A DNA stretch of 64,000 bases, from contig CANGFT010000007.1 in assembly GCA_947453205.1 (NCBI GenBank), positions 47,921-111,920 of the forward strand. Reading direction: 5' to 3'. Under the pieces are notes generated by a model. That model was not told the DNA's origin. It did no database searches and was given only the letters and a program-made list of their open reading frames with translations. Of the stretch, positions 49,997 to 59,325 are shown piece after piece. Made by a program: the position numbers and the translations under genes. The DNA comes from Beijerinckiaceae bacterium. GTDB lineage: Bacteria; Pseudomonadota; Alphaproteobacteria; Rhizobiales; Beijerinckiaceae. Position 1 is the stretch's first letter; each line of letters starts with the position of its first letter.

Positions 49997-50683
49997 CTAC
50001 CCTTCCCCATCCTCCAGCGCCCGCCGCGCATCGGAATTGAACTGCCGCGCCGTCATCACGCCGATCACGGCCAGCGTCGTGGCCATGAAGGCGTAGGGGC
50101 CGAGGAACCAGCCGAAATAGGCGAGCGCGAAGAACAGGGCGCGCTGGCCGCGCGTGAAATGCGAGCCGGCAGCGATGTTCATGCGCGCCGCGCGGCGCAC
50201 CATGGCCTCGCGCGCGGCGGCGTCAGGGTCGGCGCGCGCGGGCGTCGCGCCGATCAGGATCGCGGTGAAATTGAACAGCCGATAGGCCCAGGCGAATTTG
50301 AAGAAGGCGTAGCCGAAGATGATGAGCAGGCCGACGATCTTCAGCTCCCAGAGCACGCGATCGGCCACCAGCCCCATCGAGGCCTCGGCGAAGATCTTCA
50401 GCATGTCGTCAGTGGCGCGCAGCATGGTGGCGGCGCCGCCGATGGCGATCAGCGAGGTCGAGGTGAAGAAGGCCGCGCCATTCTGCAGGCTCGCCATGAT
50501 CGAGGAATCGACCATGCGCACGTCGCGGCGGGACATCTCCTCCATCCAGCGGGTTCGGTACTGGTCCATGGAATGGTTGAGGCCATCGCGGCGCTTCAGG
50601 CCCTTGCGCACAGCCATGTCATAGCTGAGCCATGCGACGATGAAGAAGCCCAGCGCCGCCATGTCGGGTAAACTGAGGACCAT
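49997..50683 (-). CDS. DUF599 family membrane protein
   Basis: A 228-residue integral membrane protein with four hydrophobic segments, opening MVLSLPDMAALGFFIVAWLS and containing RDVRMVDSSIMASLQNGAAF, as in the uncharacterised DUF599 family. ATG 50683 has GAGG upstream; the much longer open frame to 51193 crosses the divergent promoter and is rejected. Function unknown. Confidence 0.8.
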   Translation of the reverse strand: MVLSLPDMAALGFFIVAWLSYDMAVRKGLKRRDGLNHSMDQYRTRWMEEMSRRDVRMVDSSIMASLQNGAAFFTSTSLIAIGGAATMLRATDDMLKIFAEASMGLVADRVLWELKIVGLLIIFGYAFFKFAWAYRLFNFTAILIGATPARADPDAAAREAMVRRAARMNIAAGSHFTRGQRALFFALAYFGWFLGPYAFMATTLAVIGVMTARQFNSDARRALEDGEG

Positions 50684-50813
50684 CTTAGCCTCGCCGCGAA
50701 TCGGAGCCCGCAGAATGCGCCGCGGCGCCCCCCGCCGCAACCGCCGCCGAAGCTGCGGCGATGGACACAGCACCCACGCCTGATAGCATCGCGGCGTCAT
50801 CAGGAGAGCAGTC

Positions 50814-51662
50814 ATGTCAATCACCGTAGCGGTTGTTGCGCAGGGAACCATGGGCGCGGGCGTGGGCGCGGCGCTGTCGAAGGGCGGCGCGGAGGTCATC
50901 ACCTCGCTGGAGGGACGCAGCGCCGAGAGCGCCGCGCGCGCCCGCGAGGCGGGCATGCGGCCCGCCACCGACCCGGACATGGCGCAGGCCGACTTCATCC
51001 TCTCCATTGTCCCGCCCGGCGACGCCCTGGCTTTCGCCGAGCGCATGGCGCCGCATCTGCGCACCGTCGGCCGCAAGCCCGTCTTCGCGGACCTCAACGC
51101 CGTGAACCCCGACACCGCCCGCATCATCGCCCAAGTGATCGCGCCCACGGGCGCGCCCTTCGTCGATGGCGGCATCATCGGCGGGCCGCCCAAGGAGGGC
51201 TACACGCCGGCCATCTATTGCTCCGGCGCCAAAGCCCCGGCCATGGCGGCCCTGCGCGCCCATGGGCTCGACATCCGCGTCATGGAGGGCGACGTCGGCG
51301 CGGCCTCGGCGCTGAAGATGTGCTACGGCGGAATCACCAAGGGGCTGACGGCCCTGGGCTCTGCCATGATGCTCGCCGCCGTGCGGGCGGGCGCCGACCA
51401 CGACCTGCGCGATGAACTCGCCGCAAGCCAGCCCCAGCTCACCCCCTGGTTCGAGCGCCAGATCCCCGCCATGTATTCCAAGGCCTATCGCTGGGTGGCG
51501 GAGATGCAGGAAATTTCGGAATTCGTGGCCGCTGACGAAGCCGCCTCCGAGCTCTTCGCGGCGGTGGCGAAGTTCTACGAGCGCATGGCCGCCGACCACG
51601 CGGGCGCCAAGGCCGAGACGGGCGCGCTGGCGGCCTTCCTGAACCGCAAGCCGGGAAGCTGA
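50814..51662 (+). CDS. NAD(P)-dependent oxidoreductase, 6PGDH/3-HIBDH-like
   Basis: A 282-residue beta-hydroxyacid-dehydrogenase-type protein. An N-terminal Rossmann domain has a modified glycine motif (VVAQGTMGAGVG), then DGGIIGGPPKEGY at the substrate loop and the catalytic Lys in ASALKMCYGGITKGL. The C-terminal half fits DUF1932. Substrate unknown. Confidence 0.8.
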   Translation: MSITVAVVAQGTMGAGVGAALSKGGAEVITSLEGRSAESAARAREAGMRPATDPDMAQADFILSIVPPGDALAFAERMAPHLRTVGRKPVFADLNAVNPDTARIIAQVIAPTGAPFVDGGIIGGPPKEGYTPAIYCSGAKAPAMAALRAHGLDIRVMEGDVGAASALKMCYGGITKGLTALGSAMMLAAVRAGADHDLRDELAASQPQLTPWFERQIPAMYSKAYRWVAEMQEISEFVAADEAASELFAAVAKFYERMAADHAGAKAETGALAAFLNRKPGS

Positions 51663-51724
51663 AAAGCGTTTACAGGCCTTCCGCAAGGTCTACTCTGTCC
51701 GGAGATGACCTTGCGGCGGCTCCC

Positions 51725-53131
51725 ATGCGCTTTTCCCGTCTCTGCCTCACAGCCTTCCTCGCCAGCCTCGCGCTTGGCGCGCCAGCCCAGGCGCAAAGAT
51801 CCGGCCATCCCGACGAGGCGCTGTTCCGCGCCATCTACAAGGAGCTGGTCGAGATCAACACGACCGAGTCCTCCGGCGACACGCTGGCCGCAGCGCGGGC
51901 CATGGGCGACCGCTTCCTCGCTTCTGGCTTTCCTGCAGGGGATGTCGCGGTGCTCTCCTCCGGCCCGCGCAAGGGCAATCTGGTGGCGCGGCTGCGTGGC
52001 ACAGGCGCCAAAAAGCCCCTGCTGCTGCTGGCCCATCTGGATGTGGTGGAGGCGCGGCGCGAGGACTGGGCCTTCGACCCCTTCACCCTGCAGGAGACCG
52101 ACGGCTTTTTCCGCGCGCGCGGCGCCATCGACGACAAGGCCATGGCCGCGATCTTCGTCGCCACCCTCATCCGCCTGCGGGCGGAGGGCGCGGCGCCTGA
52201 GCGCGACATCATCCTCGCCCTGACCGCCGACGAGGAGCAGGCGGACTCCCCCCATGACGGCGCCCGCTGGCTGCTGGAGAACCACCGCGCCCTCATCGAC
52301 GCGGAATTCGCCCTCAACGAGGGCGGCGGCGGGACCATGCGCGAGGGCAAGCCGGTCAGCGCCAATGTCCAGCTCGCCGAAAAGGTCTACCGCAGCTTTC
52401 GCCTCGAGGTGAAAGACCCCGGCGGCCACAGCGCCCAGCCGCGCCGCGACAACGCCATCACAAAACTCGCCGAAGGGCTGGTGCGCCTCGCCGATTTCGA
52501 CTTTCCCGCACGGCTGAACCCGGTGACGTCAGCCTGGCTCAACATCGTCACGCGCCTCGAATCGCCGCAGATCAAGGCCGCCTACGCCGCGCTGGCGGCG
52601 GGCGACAACAGGCCGGAGGTGATCGCGCCCCTGACCAGCCGCACGAGCTACAACACGCAGATCCGCACCACCTGCGTCGCCACGATGCTGGAGGCGGGCC
52701 ATGCGGAAAACGCCCTCGCCCAGACCGCGCGGGCGACCGTCAACTGCCGCCTGCTGCCCGATGAGGATCCCGCCGCCGTCGAGGAGACCCTGAAGAAGGT
52801 CGTCGCCGACCCGCGCATCGCCGTCATCGCGCTGGGCACGGTCGTCGAAAGCCCGGCCTCGCCCCTCTCGCCGCAGGTCATCAGCGCGGTGGAGGAGATC
52901 GCGGGCGAGATATGGCCGGGCGTGCCGGTGATCCCCACACAATCCGGGGGCTATACCGACAGCCGCTGGCTGCGCAAACATGGCATCCCCGCCTATGGCG
53001 TGTCCGGCATCTTCTCCGAGGAGGGCAAGAGCGGCGTCCACGGCCTGAACGAGCAGGTGGGCGTGCAGCAGCTCTTCGACGGCAAGATGTTTCTGTACCG
53101 GCTGGTGAAGCGGCTGGCGGGGGCGGGGTGA
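51725..53131 (+). CDS. M20-family metallopeptidase, exported
   Basis: A 468-residue dinuclear zinc peptidase or amidohydrolase with a signal peptide (MRFSRLCLTAFLASLALGAP). Metal and catalytic motifs are LLAHLDVVEA (HxD), GAIDDKAM, LTADEEQADSP (EE) and GVHGLNEQVG near the C-terminus. An internal dimerisation domain (about residues 215-340) contains PGGHSAQPRRDNAI. It probably hydrolyses peptides in the periplasm. Convergent with the broken mrr gene. Confidence 0.87.
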   Translation: MRFSRLCLTAFLASLALGAPAQAQRSGHPDEALFRAIYKELVEINTTESSGDTLAAARAMGDRFLASGFPAGDVAVLSSGPRKGNLVARLRGTGAKKPLLLLAHLDVVEARREDWAFDPFTLQETDGFFRARGAIDDKAMAAIFVATLIRLRAEGAAPERDIILALTADEEQADSPHDGARWLLENHRALIDAEFALNEGGGGTMREGKPVSANVQLAEKVYRSFRLEVKDPGGHSAQPRRDNAITKLAEGLVRLADFDFPARLNPVTSAWLNIVTRLESPQIKAAYAALAAGDNRPEVIAPLTSRTSYNTQIRTTCVATMLEAGHAENALAQTARATVNCRLLPDEDPAAVEETLKKVVADPRIAVIALGTVVESPASPLSPQVISAVEEIAGEIWPGVPVIPTQSGGYTDSRWLRKHGIPAYGVSGIFSEEGKSGVHGLNEQVGVQQLFDGKMFLYRLVKRLAGAG

Positions 53132-53138
53132 GCGGACT

Positions 53139-54077
53139 TCAGGCGTCCACGTCCTCGAAGTAATCTAGATCAATACGTCGCAGTTCGATGGTGCGCTCGG
53201 TTCTCACGCCGACGCCATAGCGGATCATCAGACGGGTCAATTCGGCGCCGTCGATCAGGATGATGCGCTGGGGGACGCGCTGGGCATATTCGAAGGCGCC
53301 GCGCGAGAATGAACTGGTCGTCACGAAAACCCCCTTGGATGCGCCCTGCCCCACAAGTGCGCCCGCAAATTGCTGGATTCGTTCTCGCCCGATGGAATTG
53401 TCAGCCGCGTATCGTTTGGCTTGGATATAGACGACATCAAGCCCCAAAGGGTCTTCATTCACGACGCCGTCTATCCCTTCGTCACCACTTTTCCCAAGAC
53501 GTTGCACGACGCTGTCGCGAGAGCCGCCATAGCCCATGGCGACAATGAGATCGACGACAAGACGCTCGAAAAACGATGGCGAAAGTTCCCGAATCCGCTC
53601 GAGTAATTGGCCACGAAGCGCTTCGGTAATCGCATCAGCAGAGGCCTGCAAAGTCTCTTCAGGGGTTCGCACTGAATAGTCAGGGATTGGCTGCGCAATC
53701 TCCAATGCGGCCCTGCCGCCTGCTCGCTCTCCTCGCGGCGATTGAAAAGCGACAAATTCAGGAAATTGCCGCAGGATACGGGCGTCAACACGCTCAGGGT
53801 TTTGGGCCAGCAACGCAAGGCCGCGCGCTGTTATCGAAAAATGCGCCCGCCTGGTTCTTTGAAGCGCGCCCGCCTTGTCCAGATAAGTGCGCGCCCAATG
53901 AACACGATTGCCCAAAAGCGTCTGCTAGCCGCTGGGGATCTGTTCCGAGAGGTCTTCTGGCGACAAATGAAAGTGGGTTGCAATGAATTGCGCAGCCTCG
54001 ACGATGCTTTTTTCGCCGCCAGCGGCGCAAAACTGGAGCAACGGCCTCATGCACGACTGATAATCCGGAACCGCCAT
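53139..54077 (-). pseudogene. mrr: mrr restriction endonuclease gene interrupted by an amber codon
   Basis: Read from ATG 54077 the frame gives MAVPDYQSCMRPLLQFCAAG and a winged-helix Mrr N-domain, hits TAG at codon 51 (53925-53927), then continues in the same frame with QTLLGNRVHWARTYLDKAG. The stop falls in the family's LPSGRQT/FANRVGWARTYL region, so it replaces one residue. The C-terminal nuclease domain is intact: GDEGIDGVVNED and VVYIQAKRY. Mrr cleaves modified foreign DNA. A TTG at 53915 could restart translation of a 258-residue form that lacks most of the N-domain. Confidence 0.85.
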
Positions 54078-54155
54078 TACGCTCAGCCCAATCGTTAAAT
54101 CATCGATTCGATCTATAGCTTAACAATCAAAAACGAGAAAGCGACGCCCTCCCAA

Positions 54156-54533
54156 TCACCAGACCAACATAAAAAGGCCGCCAGCCATCAAGACCCAGAC
54201 CGCGCCTATGGCCGCAGCCGCGACGAAGCTGACTGGCCGGCCTTCGCGGGCCGCGGCTTTCGCCCGAAACTCGGCCATCAGGGCGGTCGGGATCAGCTTC
54301 ACCGCCAGCACAACCCCCAGCGGAACGATCACGAGATCGTCAAGATAGCCAAGGATTGGAATGAAATCGGGAATGAGGTCGATGGGCGACAGGGCATAGG
54401 CGGCAACCGCGCCAGCGAGCAGTTTGGCGCATAGGGGCGTCCGGGCGTCGCGGGCCGCCAGCCAGAGGGCCACGACATCGCGCTTGAGGGCCTTGGCCCA
54501 GCTCTTGACCCGGATCAGCACGGCGTCGGCCAT
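54156..54533 (-). CDS. DUF1232 (YkvA-like) membrane protein
   Basis: A 125-residue protein with the DUF1232 signature YALSPIDLIPDFIPILGYLD and a C-terminal transmembrane helix (FVAAAAIGAVWVLMAGGLFM). Widespread, function unknown. ATG 54533 is the only in-frame start near the domain. It lies between mrr and tRNA-Leu. Confidence 0.85.
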   Translation of the reverse strand: MADAVLIRVKSWAKALKRDVVALWLAARDARTPLCAKLLAGAVAAYALSPIDLIPDFIPILGYLDDLVIVPLGVVLAVKLIPTALMAEFRAKAAAREGRPVSFVAAAAIGAVWVLMAGGLFMLVW

Positions 54534-54553
54534 GGGCGCCTTCTCATCGCAAA

Positions 54554-54589
54554 AATAAAGCCCCGTAAGCGTGCTTACGGGGCTTTATT
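54554..54589 (-). terminator. terminator of tRNA-Leu
   Basis: AATAAAGCCCCGTAAGC (54554-54570), two bases, and its exact reverse complement (54573-54589) form a 17-bp perfect stem ending in A/T-rich flanks, two bases after the tRNA CCA end. The symmetry could also stop transcription from the other side. Confidence 0.85.
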
Positions 54590-54591
54590 GA

Positions 54592-54678
54592 TGGTGCGGT
54601 CGAGAGGACTCGAACCTCCACTCCGGTTAAAGAACTAGCACCTCAAGCTAGCGCGTCTACCAATTCCGCCACGACCGC
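54592..54678 (-). tRNA. tRNA-Leu (anticodon GAG)
   Basis: An 87-base tRNA with acceptor arm GCGGTCG...CGACCGC, discriminator A and encoded CCA (54592-54594). The D-loop contains the expected GG, the anticodon loop TTGAGGT gives GAG (reads CUC/CUU), a long class II variable arm follows, and the T-arm has GTTCGAGTC. It is followed by a strong terminator. Confidence 0.96.
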
Positions 54679-54805
54679 TCAGGGGATGCTGGGCGAACCC
54701 AACACCGGCAGGCGGGTGACTAACAAATCGATACCGCCCTGACAAGGCCGCAGCGACGCTTTTCCTGTTTCCGCGCCATCTGGTGTAGAACAAGCTGAAC
54801 AGACC

Positions 54806-55543
54806 GTGAGCCCGCCCGTGCAAGACCGCCCCGCCCCCACCCGCGCCTCGAGCGCCAGCCTTCTGCCCACAAGCCCCGGAAACCCGGTGGAATGGCGCAT
54901 CACGCCGGGGCTGACCGGCTATGAGGAGGCCCTGCGGGTCATGGAGGAGCGGGTCGAGGCCATCGCGCGGGGCGAGGCCAGCGAACTTGTCTGGCTGATC
55001 GAGCACCCGCCCCTCTACACCGCCGGAACCTCCGCCAGGGCGCAGGATCTGCTCCAGCCGCGATTCCCTGTCCATGAGGCCGGGCGCGGCGGACAATATA
55101 CCTATCACGGCCCCGGCCAGCGCATCGCCTATGTGATGCTGGACCTGCGGCGGCGCAAACAGGACGTGCGCGCCTTCGTCTGCGCGCTGGAGGCCTGGGT
55201 CATCGCTGCGCTCGCCGCCTTCAATGTGAAGGGCGAGCGGCGGGACGACCGCGTGGGCGTCTGGGTGGCGCGGCCTGACAGGGCGCGCGGGCTGGACGGC
55301 GCCATGGCCGAGGACAAGATCGCGGCGCTGGGCATCCGCCTGCGCCGCTGGGTGACCTTCCACGGCGTTTCGCTGAATGTGGAGCCCGACCTCTCCCATT
55401 TCAGCGGCATCGTGCCCTGCGGCATCGCGCAGGCCCACTACGGCGTCACCAGCCTCGTCGACCTCGGCCTGCCCGTGACCATGCCTGAAGTGGATGCGAT
55501 CCTGCGGCGGGAGTTTGAAGGGGTGTTCGGGGAGACGGCCTAA
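54806..55543 (+). CDS. lipB: lipoyl(octanoyl) transferase
   Basis: Transfers octanoyl from ACP to lipoyl domains of the 2-oxoacid dehydrogenases. [34 protein letters not shown] and the catalytic-Cys motif GIVPCGIAQ with the Lys in [10 protein letters not shown] are diagnostic. GTG 54806 is the probable start and gives 245 residues. Convergent with acyP, whose stop overlaps its end by four bases. Confidence 0.94.
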   Translation: MSPPVQDRPAPTRASSASLLPTSPGNPVEWRITPGLTGYEEALRVMEERVEAIARGEASELVWLIEHPPLYTAGTSARAQDLLQPRFPVHEAGRGGQYTYHGPGQRIAYVMLDLRRRKQDVRAFVCALEAWVIAALAAFNVKGERRDDRVGVWVARPDRARGLDGAMAEDKIAALGIRLRRWVTFHGVSLNVEPDLSHFSGIVPCGIAQAHYGVTSLVDLGLPVTMPEVDAILRREFEGVFGETA

Positions 55544-55827
55544 GCCTCCCGCAGCACGCAGAACCCGCCGCCGGGCGCCAAAGCATCCGCCTCCACGATC
55601 TGCATGCCGTCCACCCGCGCCGCATAGGGGCCGCGCGCGCAGGCTTCGCAGAGGGCGGCGACGTCGTCCGGGGCGCCGCTGAAGACCGCCTCCACGCGCC
55701 CATCCCCGAGATTGCGCACATGGCCGTCGACGGGACGGCGGGAGGCCTCGTGGGCGACGAAATGGCGGAAGCCCACGCCCTGCACCCGGCCTGACACAAA
55801 CACCCTGACGCTGCGCCGCTCGCTCAT
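55540..55827 (-). CDS. acyP: acylphosphatase
   Basis: A 95-residue enzyme that hydrolyses carboxyl-phosphate bonds. The phosphate-binding loop [15 protein letters not shown] (catalytic Arg) and [19 protein letters not shown] (catalytic Asn) are complete. Its start overlaps the stop of the upstream cyclotransferase gene by four bases, and its stop overlaps lipB on the other strand. Confidence 0.95.
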   Translation of the reverse strand: MSERRSVRVFVSGRVQGVGFRHFVAHEASRRPVDGHVRNLGDGRVEAVFSGAPDDVAALCEACARGPYAARVDGMQIVEADALAPGGGFCVLREA

Positions 55828-56348
55828 GGCGTCTCCTCCGACCAGAGGGGCTTGCCCGCATATTTGATCGCCCTCCCGCGCGGCGCGAGCGCGGGCTCAG
55901 GCCGCATGGCTTGCGCCGCGCCCGGGGCGAGGCTGCGCAAGAAGGCGATATGACCGGCAGGCAGACCGACATTCTCGGCCGCCGCGATCACCGCCTCCAG
56001 ATAGCCGGGCGCAGGCGCAGCGCCCCGCGCCTCCCCTCCCCGGCCCACATAGACCAGCGCGCGCACGGAGCCGCCTGACGCGCGCAAAACAGGCTGCGTG
56101 ATCTTCTGGTAGAGGCCGCTGCCGACCTCCTCGTAACGATCGAGCGCGGGCACGTCGGCGAAGGCGAGATCGAAGAGCAGGCCGTGGACCATGGCCGAGG
56201 GGTCCGCCACCACCGTCGCGTAACCTTCCTTCATCAGGGCGACGCGATGGCGCGCCAGCCGCGCGAGGCCCAGCACGCGCGAGCGCGGACACCGCTGCGC
56301 CATGGCAGCGACATCGAGGTTGGCGCCATAGGCGAAATAAAGGGGCAT
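55824..56348 (-). CDS. gamma-glutamylcyclotransferase-like protein
   Basis: A 174-residue AIG2/GGCT-fold protein. MPLYFAYGANLDVAAM is the substrate-binding YGSN-like loop, and LDRYEEVGSGLYQK holds the probable catalytic Glu. GGAG precedes ATG 56348 at seven bases. Likely releases 5-oxoproline from gamma-glutamyl compounds, but members differ in specificity. Operon with acyP. Confidence 0.8.
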   Translation of the reverse strand: MPLYFAYGANLDVAAMAQRCPRSRVLGLARLARHRVALMKEGYATVVADPSAMVHGLLFDLAFADVPALDRYEEVGSGLYQKITQPVLRASGGSVRALVYVGRGGEARGAAPAPGYLEAVIAAAENVGLPAGHIAFLRSLAPGAAQAMRPEPALAPRGRAIKYAGKPLWSEETP

Positions 56349-56479
56349 GGTGAACTCCGGCGATGAGGCTGGATGGCGCAGGCGCAGGCGGATGTAAAGG
56401 CGCAGCAAAAATACATAAGCTTGACATTGAAACCCGTCGTGGCTTGTGGAATGCTGCGCCTGCAACCGGGGACATTGTC

Positions 56480-57571
56480 ATGACCAAACTATTCGACCGC
56501 CGCCAATTCCTGAAGGCCTCCAGCGCCGCCGCCGCCTTCATGTGCGTGGAGCCAGCCCTTGCCGCGCCAATCCAGATCCCGACCGTCGACCGGCTGTCGA
56601 TCCGCGTCCTCATGGACGGGGCTGCAAACGTCTTCTACCGCCCTGCGACCGTCGCAGGTGTGAAGAGCGAGCGTCCGCCCTCCGGCGCCGACTATCGCCG
56701 CGCGCTGCACAACGAATGGGGCCTTTCACTTTATCTTGAGTCCCAGCGCGCCGAGGAATCGCGCACCCTGATGGTGGACTTCGGATATACGTCGCAGGGC
56801 CTTCTCAACAACATCGAACTGCTCGGCGTCGACATCAGGAAGATCGACGCGCTCGTGGTGAGCCACGGCCATTACGATCATTTCGGGGGCCTCATCGGCT
56901 TTCTGGACAAATACCGTTCCGCCCTGCCCGATAATGTGCGGCTCTACACCGGCGGCGAAGATAATTTCTGCCATCGCTGGAGCGGCGCGCCCGGCTCTTT
57001 CGCCGATTTCGGCGCCCTTGACCGGCGCGCGCTCGTCGCCCGGCAGGTCGCGACCATCCTGACGGAGGCGCCTGTCGTGGTCGCCGGCCACGCCTTCACC
57101 ACGGGGCCGATCAAGCGCACCACCAACGAGAAGGTGCTGCCGAACACCAGCGTCGAATTCGCCATGAAGGACGGGCTCGGCTGCAACGCCGCCCATTACA
57201 CGCCCGCCGAATTGCAGGGCAAGATCGTGCCCGACGAGCACCTGCACGAACATGCGACCTGCTTCAACATCGCGGACAAGGGCCTCGTGGTCGTCACCTC
57301 CTGCGGCCATGCGGGCATCCTCAACACCGTCGCGACGGCGCGCGAGGTTTCGGGCGTGGAGAAAATTCACGCGCTCGTCGGCGGCTTCCATCTCGGCCCG
57401 GCGCCTGACGCCTATCTAAGAGACGTCGTGGGGCAGCTGAAGACGGTGAACCCGGACGTCATCATTCCCATGCATTGCAGCGGGCAGAACTTCATCGACG
57501 CCGTGCAGAAGATCATGCCCGAAAAGCTGCTGCTCTCGACCACCGGCGCGCGCCTGACCTTCGGCGCGTGA
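56480..57571 (+). CDS. Tat-exported MBL-fold hydrolase
   Basis: A 363-residue metallo-beta-lactamase-fold protein with a Tat-type leader (DRRQFLKASSAAAAF). The metal motif SHGHYDHFGG is near residue 130 and VTSCGHAGILN provides a later His. It resembles the group annotated as dihydropterin ribofuranosylaminobenzene phosphate synthase-like, but export argues for a different role. GGGGA precedes ATG 56480. Its stop overlaps the GTG start of the SCO1 gene (GTGA). Confidence 0.83.
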   Translation: MTKLFDRRQFLKASSAAAAFMCVEPALAAPIQIPTVDRLSIRVLMDGAANVFYRPATVAGVKSERPPSGADYRRALHNEWGLSLYLESQRAEESRTLMVDFGYTSQGLLNNIELLGVDIRKIDALVVSHGHYDHFGGLIGFLDKYRSALPDNVRLYTGGEDNFCHRWSGAPGSFADFGALDRRALVARQVATILTEAPVVVAGHAFTTGPIKRTTNEKVLPNTSVEFAMKDGLGCNAAHYTPAELQGKIVPDEHLHEHATCFNIADKGLVVVTSCGHAGILNTVATAREVSGVEKIHALVGGFHLGPAPDAYLRDVVGQLKTVNPDVIIPMHCSGQNFIDAVQKIMPEKLLLSTTGARLTFGA

Positions 57572-58161
57572 GGCTGCTGCGCGCAAGCCGGCTCGCTCTC
57601 CTGCTCGCCGCCGCGTCTGCGGCAGGCGCGCAGGAGATGCGCTCGCCCGGGGCGATGATGGATGCGCTGATGTGGGGCAAGGAGCCCGTGGGCGGGCCTT
57701 TCGCGCTCGTAGACCAACATGGCGTGACGCGCTCCGACGCGCAGTTTCATGGCAAGCTTGCGCTGCTTTATTTCGGCTATACCCATTGCCCGGATGTCTG
57801 CCCTGCGGATGTCCTGTCCATCACCCTGGCGTTGCAGGGACTTGGCGAGGCGGCGGTGGGCGTCCAGCCCATCTTCATCACCCTTGACCCAGAGCGCGAC
57901 ACGCGCGAGCGCCTCGGCGATTATCTTGAGTCTTTCGATCCGCGCTGGATTGGTCTTACGGGCAAGATCGCCGCCATCGGCAAGCTCGCGCTCGATTATA
58001 AAATCTGGTTCGCAAAGGCGCCGAATGCGCGAGGCGATGATTATTCCATCGACCATACGAGCGCGATCTTTCTCATCGACCGCGAGGGAAAATACATCGG
58101 CTTCCTGCCGCCTGGCACGGAGCCCGATCGGATCATCGCGGCCTTGCGAAGATATCTGTAG
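57568..58161 (+). CDS. SCO1/SenC family protein
   Basis: A 197-residue thioredoxin-fold copper chaperone with a signal sequence. YFGYTHCPDVCPADVLS gives the CxxxC copper site, and the third ligand His is in SIDHTSAIFLID. Such proteins assemble CuA of cytochrome c oxidase or control thiol redox state. The GTG start overlaps the MBL stop by four bases, so the pair is translationally coupled. Confidence 0.9.
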   Translation: MRLLRASRLALLLAAASAAGAQEMRSPGAMMDALMWGKEPVGGPFALVDQHGVTRSDAQFHGKLALLYFGYTHCPDVCPADVLSITLALQGLGEAAVGVQPIFITLDPERDTRERLGDYLESFDPRWIGLTGKIAAIGKLALDYKIWFAKAPNARGDDYSIDHTSAIFLIDREGKYIGFLPPGTEPDRIIAALRRYL

Positions 58162-58224
58162 CACCCCCTTGTTGCGGCGCGGCGGCGGCCCTGTTAGCCT
58201 CGTCGCAAAATACGGGAGGGGAAA

Positions 58225-59253
58225 ATGGCGTCTGCCTTTGCGGGCCGCGTGGCGGCTGGGGTCATCATAAGCGTGATGGGCGCCGCGTCTGCGCAGGCGC
58301 AATCGGTCGAGGCCTTCTACAAGGGCCGCACCATCGAGATGCTCGTGGGCTCGGAGGTCGGCAGCGGTTATGACGCCTATGCGCGGCTCGTCGCGAACCA
58401 TTATGGCAAGCACATTCCAGGACGGCCGAATTTCATCGTGAAGCAGATGGTGGGCGCGGGCGGAATCATCGCGACCAATCATCTCGCGCGGATCGCGCCG
58501 AAGGATGGAAGCGTGATCGCGCAGGTGCAGAACACCGTTCCTTTCCAGCCCCTCGTCACGCCCGGCGGCGAGCAGTTCGACGCGACGAAACTCAGCTACA
58601 TCGGCTCCGCCAACAGCGAGGTCGCGCTCGCCTTCACCTGGCATGCCTCGCCGACGAAGACCATGGCGGACCTGCGCCAGCGCGAAACGATCATGGCGGG
58701 CGTGATCGGCTCGATCAGCGCGAATTATGCTTATGCGCTCGGCGATTTCACGGGCGCGAAAATCAAGCTCATCACGGGCTATGCGGGCGCGGGCCAATCC
58801 ATGCTCGCGCTGGAGCGCGGGGAGATCGAGGGCTACCCCGCCCTGTTCTGGTCGACGTTCAAAACGACGAAGCCCGAATGGCTCGCGCAGAAGAAGGTGA
58901 ATCTCCTCGTGCAGCTCGCTTTGAAGAAGCATCCTGAACTGCCTGACGTTCCCCTGATCTTCGATTTCCTCGACAAGCCCGAGGACCGCGCGGCGGCGGA
59001 GCTCCTGCTCGCGCCGCAACTCGCAGGCCGCCCCTTCATCGCCCCGCCGGGCCTGCCTGCGGACAGGGTGAAGGCCTTGCAGGTCGCCTTCGCCGAGATG
59101 ATGCGCGACCCCGACTTCAACGCGGAGGCCGCCAAGCGCAACATGGAGGTCCAGCACGTCAGCGGCGAAGAGATCGCCGAGGTGGTGAAGCGCGCCTACG
59201 CCAGCTCGCCCGAGGTCATCAAGCGCGTGCGGGGCATGAGCGAGGCGCGTTAA
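58225..59253 (+). CDS. Bug/TctC-like tricarboxylate-type binding protein (copy 3)
   Basis: A 342-residue periplasmic binding protein with a signal peptide (ending ASAQA), GSEVGSGYDAYARLVANHYG and IVKQMVGAGGIIATNHLA. GGGAGGGG precedes ATG 58225. No permease genes are adjacent. It follows the SCO1 gene by 63 bases on the same strand. A heptamer array starts nine bases after its stop. Confidence 0.83.
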   Translation: MASAFAGRVAAGVIISVMGAASAQAQSVEAFYKGRTIEMLVGSEVGSGYDAYARLVANHYGKHIPGRPNFIVKQMVGAGGIIATNHLARIAPKDGSVIAQVQNTVPFQPLVTPGGEQFDATKLSYIGSANSEVALAFTWHASPTKTMADLRQRETIMAGVIGSISANYAYALGDFTGAKIKLITGYAGAGQSMLALERGEIEGYPALFWSTFKTTKPEWLAQKKVNLLVQLALKKHPELPDVPLIFDFLDKPEDRAAAELLLAPQLAGRPFIAPPGLPADRVKALQVAFAEMMRDPDFNAEAAKRNMEVQHVSGEEIAEVVKRAYASSPEVIKRVRGMSEAR

Positions 59254-59261
59254 TGGCATTA

Positions 59262-59319
59262 GGCATTCGGCAGTCGGCAGTCGGCAGTCGGCAGTCGGCA
59301 GTCGAGATTTGCGACTGCC
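59262..59319. repeat. heptamer array with inverted partner, locus 2
   Basis: One variant GGCATTC (59262-59268) and five perfect tandem GGCAGTC copies (59269-59303) are followed, after nine bases, by one GACTGCC (59313-59319), able to form a short hairpin. It lies between convergent genes, as does locus 1 at 42027, with the same unit but different copy number. Confidence 0.95.
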
Positions 59320-59325
59320 GCCGCC

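Noticed and set aside
49997..51193. 398-codon reading of the DUF599 gene
   Set aside because: The extra N-terminus is antisense to the oxidoreductase gene and crosses its promoter; ATG 50683 with GAGG fits the family start.
54554..54678. tRNA-Leu with adjacent perfect palindrome as a phage or island attachment site
   Set aside because: No integrase and no second copy of the tRNA 3' end were found in the window; the palindrome is explained as a terminator.
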